From the NCBI GenBank assembly GCA_036653215.1, contig JAVVUK010000014.1:1-25391 (forward strand): DNA of 25,391 nucleotides, written 5' to 3'. The position numbers and the translations under genes are program-made. Shown piece by piece: positions 22,600-25,391 of this stretch (the first letter of the stretch is position 1; the number at the start of each line of letters is the position of its first letter). The notes below the pieces were generated by a model, which worked only from the letters and a program-made list of their open reading frames with translations, was not told the DNA's origin and did not search any database. This DNA is from JADFUS01 sp036653215 (GTDB lineage: Bacteria > Bacteroidota > Bacteroidia > Bacteroidales > Rikenellaceae).

Positions 22600-24036
22600 T
22601 TATCCGACAGACCCTTCAAGGCTTAGCGTTAATAGCTTATTTGCCTCGACAGCAAACTCCATTGGAAGTTGTGAAAGCACCTCTTTGGCATATCCGTTTA
22701 CTATTAAGCCTATTGCGTCTTCAGTTTTGATGCCACGTTGGTTACAATAAAAAAGTTGATCTTCACCAATCTTCGATGTGGTAGCTTCGTGCTCCACTAC
22801 TGCCGACTTGTTCATCACGTCGATATATGGAAATGTGTGTGCTCCGCAAGTATCACCTATAAGCAATGAGTCACATTGTGAATAGTTACGTGCATTATCT
22901 GCTTTACGCCCTACACGCACCAAGCCACGATAGCTATTTTGGCTTTTACCTGCTGATATACCTTTTGATACAATTCGACTAACGCTATTTTTACCAAGAT
23001 GTATCATCTTTGTTCCCGTGTCTGCCTGTTGGTAATTGTTTGTCAAGGCAACAGAGTAAAACTCGCATGAGGTGTTATCCCCTTTGAGAATGCAACTTGG
23101 ATATTTCCATGTTATTGCAGATCCTGTTTCTACTTGTGTCCATGATAAGTGACTATTATCGCCACGACATATGCCACGTTTGGTAACAAAGTTATATATA
23201 CCGCCACGTCCTTCTTTATCGCCAGGATACCAGTTTTGTACGGTTGAATATTTAACTTCAGCATCTTTTTCTACCACGATCTCTACTATTGCTGCGTGAA
23301 GTTGGCTCTCGTCACGTATTGGGGCTGTACATCCTTCAAGGTAACTCACATAAGAACCTTCATCGGCAACGATCAATGTGCGCTCAAACTGCCCTGTCTT
23401 AGCAGCGTTGATACGGAAATATGTAGATAGTTCTATTGGGCAACGTACGCCTTTGGGAATATAGCAAAATGACCCATCAGAAAATACCGCCGAGTTTAGA
23501 GCAGCAAAGAAATTGTCTGTATATGGAACTACTTTTCCCAAATGCTTTTTCACCAAATCGGGATGGTTACGTACCGCTTCAGAGAAAGAACCAAAGATGA
23601 TCCCTTTTTCAGAAAGCTCACTTTGAAAAGTTGTTTTCACAGATACAGAGTCCATAACAGCATCTACGGCGACTCCCGAAAGCACCTTCTGTTCGTGTAG
23701 AGGAATGCCGAGTTTATCGAATGTCTCCCTTAACTTAGGATCTACCTCATCTAAACTTTTTGGAACATCACCCTTTTTAGGTGAAGAGTAATAATATAGA
23801 TCTTGGTAGTCTATCTCAGGGATCTCAAGATGTGCCCATGTGGGCATCTTAAGAGTTTTCCAATATTCAAACGCTTTTAACCGATATTCAAGAAGCCATT
23901 CCGGCTCACCTTTATTTTTTGATATGAGCCTTACAATATCCTCATTGATCCCTTTAGGAAATTCCTCAGTTTCAATGTCTGTTATAAAGCCATATTTATA
24001 TTCGGACTCGTTTCTGTCCTTTATGATGTTTTCCAT
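22600..24036 (-). CDS. sufB: Fe-S cluster assembly scaffold SufB
   Basis: 478-aa core scaffold subunit on which sulfur and iron are assembled before transfer to apoproteins. Typical blocks are YGFITDIETEEFPKG near the N-terminus, PYTDNFFAALNSAVFSDGSF, YVSYLEGCTAPIRDESQLHA and SILKG-type strands of the beta-helix. GDTCGAHTFPYI carries Cys397, matching the essential C-terminal cysteine of E. coli SufB, followed by VVEHEATTSKIGEDQLFYC. It is first in sufBCDS; SufA and SufU are absent from this operon. Its promoter is shared back-to-back with ridA. Confidence 0.96.
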   Translation of the reverse strand: MENIIKDRNESEYKYGFITDIETEEFPKGINEDIVRLISKNKGEPEWLLEYRLKAFEYWKTLKMPTWAHLEIPEIDYQDLYYYSSPKKGDVPKSLDEVDPKLRETFDKLGIPLHEQKVLSGVAVDAVMDSVSVKTTFQSELSEKGIIFGSFSEAVRNHPDLVKKHLGKVVPYTDNFFAALNSAVFSDGSFCYIPKGVRCPIELSTYFRINAAKTGQFERTLIVADEGSYVSYLEGCTAPIRDESQLHAAIVEIVVEKDAEVKYSTVQNWYPGDKEGRGGIYNFVTKRGICRGDNSHLSWTQVETGSAITWKYPSCILKGDNTSCEFYSVALTNNYQQADTGTKMIHLGKNSVSRIVSKGISAGKSQNSYRGLVRVGRKADNARNYSQCDSLLIGDTCGAHTFPYIDVMNKSAVVEHEATTSKIGEDQLFYCNQRGIKTEDAIGLIVNGYAKEVLSQLPMEFAVEANKLLTLSLEGSVG

Positions 24037-24057
24037 TCTATTTTCTTAAACTAACTG

Positions 24058-24065
24058 CAAATATA
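24058..24065 (-). promoter_or_regulatory. -7 promoter element TATATTTG for sufBCDS
   Basis: Minus-strand TATATTTG fits TAnnTTTG, 21 nt upstream of the sufB ATG. No IscR- or Fur-like palindrome is evident to me in the 90-bp divergent gap. Confidence 0.55.
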
Positions 24066-24078
24066 GTGAATTTATTTT

Positions 24079-24086
24079 TATCTTTG
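24079..24086 (+). promoter_or_regulatory. -7 promoter element TATCTTTG for ridA
   Basis: Plus-strand TATCTTTG fits TAnnTTTG, with about 40 nt to the ridA ATG. It lies only 13 bp from the sufB -7 box on the other strand. The two promoter regions therefore overlap physically and cannot easily be occupied at once. Confidence 0.55.
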
Positions 24087-24126
24087 CCTCAGTAAACCAT
24101 TAAGACACTATCTAAATACAAAAACT

Positions 24127-24501
24127 ATGAAAAAGATAATAAATTCGACAAAAGCACCTAAAGCAATAGGTCCATACAGCCAAGCAGTGGAAGTGGGAGG
24201 TACACTTTACATATCAGGGCAGATCCCAGTAGATGTCGTTACAGGCAAGTTTTCTGACGATGTGGCAGAGCAAACAGAACAAGTAATGAAAAATATAGGT
24301 TACATACTTTCTGAAGCTGGATATAACTATAATAACGTTGTGAAGTCTACTATTTTTATAAAAAACATGAATGATTTTGCCACTATAAACGCAATATATG
24401 CAAAATATTATACTTCAGAGATGCCCGCACGTTCTACTGTTGAGGTTTCAAAATTGCCACTTGGCGTTAGTGTTGAGATAGAAACAATAGCTGTTAAATA
24501 A
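24127..24501 (+). CDS. ridA: RidA family reactive-intermediate (enamine/imine) deaminase
   Basis: 124-aa trimeric cytoplasmic protein that hydrolyses reactive enamines and imines such as 2-aminoacrylate, protecting PLP enzymes. YjgF/RidA signatures are APKAIGPYSQAV at the N-terminus, TLYISGQIPVD, and the C-terminal PARSTVEVSKLPLGVSVEIE with the substrate-binding Arg102 and Glu117. It lies divergent from sufB, next to a PLP-dependent desulfurase operon. A functional link to protecting SufS is possible but not shown. It is followed by its own terminator. Confidence 0.95.
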   Translation: MKKIINSTKAPKAIGPYSQAVEVGGTLYISGQIPVDVVTGKFSDDVAEQTEQVMKNIGYILSEAGYNYNNVVKSTIFIKNMNDFATINAIYAKYYTSEMPARSTVEVSKLPLGVSVEIETIAVK

Positions 24502-24515
24502 ATAATAATATATAT

Positions 24516-24544
24516 AAATAGGCTGCTTTACGGTAGCCTATTTT
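24516..24544. terminator. Bidirectional terminator between ridA and the sensor kinase
   Basis: Inverted repeat AAATAGGCT / AGCCTATTT (9 bp) with a 10-nt loop and T-rich flanks. It lies 14 bp after the ridA stop and 4 bp from the end of the convergent kinase gene. Confidence 0.8.
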
Positions 24545-24548
24545 GTTT

Positions 24549-25391
24549 CTATTTACCTTGTTTCTTATGAATAACAATGCTAAAAACGGTCTCTGTAATT
24601 TGTAATTCTACTTGTAAACCGCTATTTGTGCAGATGTTTTTAACAATAGTAAGTCCCAAGCCTGAAGAATCTTTATCATGAGATGACTTTATAAAACGTT
24701 CAAAAAGATCACCTTTCGGTAATATATGGTTGTAGGTATTACTGACACATAATTTATCTTTATCAATAATAATATTCAATGTTCCATTATTGATATTATA
24801 TCGAAGCGCATTAGACATGATATTTATAATCAGTCTATCTGCAAGAATACGGTTCATCTTAACTATAAATTTTGCATCATATTGGCAATCTACCTTTATC
24901 TCTTTATTAATTAAAATGTCCTCGCAAGTGACAAGATATTCATTTATCAATTCTTCTAAATTTACATCTTCTATATCTATAAATTGTTTGTTTTTGATTT
25001 TTGTTATAAATAGCATAGATCTATTAAAGTTTGACATACGGTTTATGGTTCCTTGCATACTTCTAATGAGCTCCATACTTTTTTCATTACCCATGTCTAT
25101 TTGTTGCAATATCTCTAATTTGGATTTAAGAATAGAAAGCGGCGTTTGCAATTCGTGCGATGTATCTTCGGTAAGCTCTTTCAGAGAGTTATAGTCTGTC
25201 CTTATTTGCAGCATCATTTTATATACAGCCATATTTATCTCGTCAAACTCATCTACTCCACTACAAGATGGGTATGTTATCGCTGTTTTCTCAACTTTGT
25301 AACGTCGTAAACCAGAAAGTAGTTTGTAGAACGGGTTCCATATAATGTGGGCATAGTAACTCGACACCAAGAAGGAAGCTATAATAAAGAA
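24549..25391 (-). CDS. Sensor histidine kinase (5' end cut by window edge)
   Basis: The 281 C-terminal residues of a membrane sensor kinase; the frame stays open to the window edge, so the N-terminal sensor is missing. The visible part starts with the end of a membrane helix (FFIIASFLV), then a HAMP-like linker (about YKLLSGLRRY to VDEFDEINMAVYKMM). The dimerisation box DTSHELQTPLS carries the phosphorylated histidine (codon 25155-25157). The ATPase domain has IINIMSNALRYN and SSGLGLTIVKNI. It ends without a receiver, so it is a classical kinase whose response regulator would normally lie next to it, here probably outside the window. The signal is unknown. Confidence 0.92.
   Translation of the reverse strand, partial: FFIIASFLVSSYYAHIIWNPFYKLLSGLRRYKVEKTAITYPSCSGVDEFDEINMAVYKMMLQIRTDYNSLKELTEDTSHELQTPLSILKSKLEILQQIDMGNEKSMELIRSMQGTINRMSNFNRSMLFITKIKNKQFIDIEDVNLEELINEYLVTCEDILINKEIKVDCQYDAKFIVKMNRILADRLIINIMSNALRYNINNGTLNIIIDKDKLCVSNTYNHILPKGDLFERFIKSSHDKDSSGLGLTIVKNICTNSGLQVELQITETVFSIVIHKKQGK

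Noticed and set aside
24037..24126. IscR- or Fur-type operator upstream of sufB
   Set aside because: I saw no convincing palindrome beyond AT-rich promoter sequence.
24790..25194. 134-codon plus-strand open frame opposite the sensor kinase
   Set aside because: It lies entirely antisense to conserved HisKA and ATPase motifs; the hydrophobic, Ser/Ile-rich translation is a shadow.

Overview
The window is AT-rich chromosomal DNA from a member of the Bacteroidota, most likely order Bacteroidales. This rests on five things seen here: several TAnnTTTG (-7 type) promoter motifs, a scarcity of clear Shine-Dalgarno sites, a Bacteroidetes-type ABC_sub_bind hybrid histidine kinase, a DUF4595-like lipoprotein, and a menaquinone methyltransferase together with Kdo (lipid A-linked sugar) metabolism. 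It comes from a draft scaffold, because a run of exactly 100 N (19180-19279) interrupts it. I see no prophage, CRISPR array, insertion sequence, tRNA or rRNA.

Layout. (1) 1-2526, minus: a small operon with a DUF2520 NAD(P)-binding protein, KdsC (Kdo-8-phosphate phosphatase) and a PhoA-type alkaline phosphatase cut by the window edge. (2) 2599-4251, minus: a small HTH-like protein ending in a terminator, and a monofunctional aspartate kinase. (3) 4342-14279, plus: twelve tightly packed genes with no gap above about 20 bp and several overlaps. In order they are an ABC-F ATPase, an FtsX/LolE-like permease, a YqhD-type alcohol dehydrogenase, MenG/UbiE, a LEA14-like lipoprotein, an alkaline-phosphatase-superfamily protein that has lost its active site, SufE, a MIP18/DUF59 protein, a TsaC/YrdC tRNA-modification enzyme, a hotdog thioesterase, glutamate formimidoyltransferase and a tiny membrane protein. 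The run ends at a strong bidirectional terminator. (4) 14366-18362: a secreted lipoprotein (minus) divergent from a large hybrid sensor kinase (plus). (5) 18400-19065, minus: thymidylate kinase. (6) 19066-19481: non-coding, holding three copies of a hairpin-forming repeat and the assembly gap. (7) 19482-24036, minus: the sufBCDS iron-sulfur cluster assembly operon. (8) 24127-24501, plus: RidA, divergent from sufB. (9) 24549-25391, minus: the C-terminal part of a second sensor kinase, cut by the window edge.

How the genes fit together. Iron-sulfur cluster assembly is split over two loci: the scaffold and desulfurase (SufB, C, D, S) sit in one operon, while the sulfur-transfer partner SufE and a MIP18-type maturation factor lie about 8 kb away in the long plus-strand operon. 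Most other genes are housekeeping: lysine/threonine/diaminopimelate precursor supply, quinone methylation, tRNA t6A synthesis, dTTP synthesis and detoxification by RidA and YqhD. The items most worth a second look are the apparently dead phosphatase-fold protein (9849-11384), the intergenic repeat family around the assembly gap, and the long mixed operon. I did not find strong evidence for a wholly new system.
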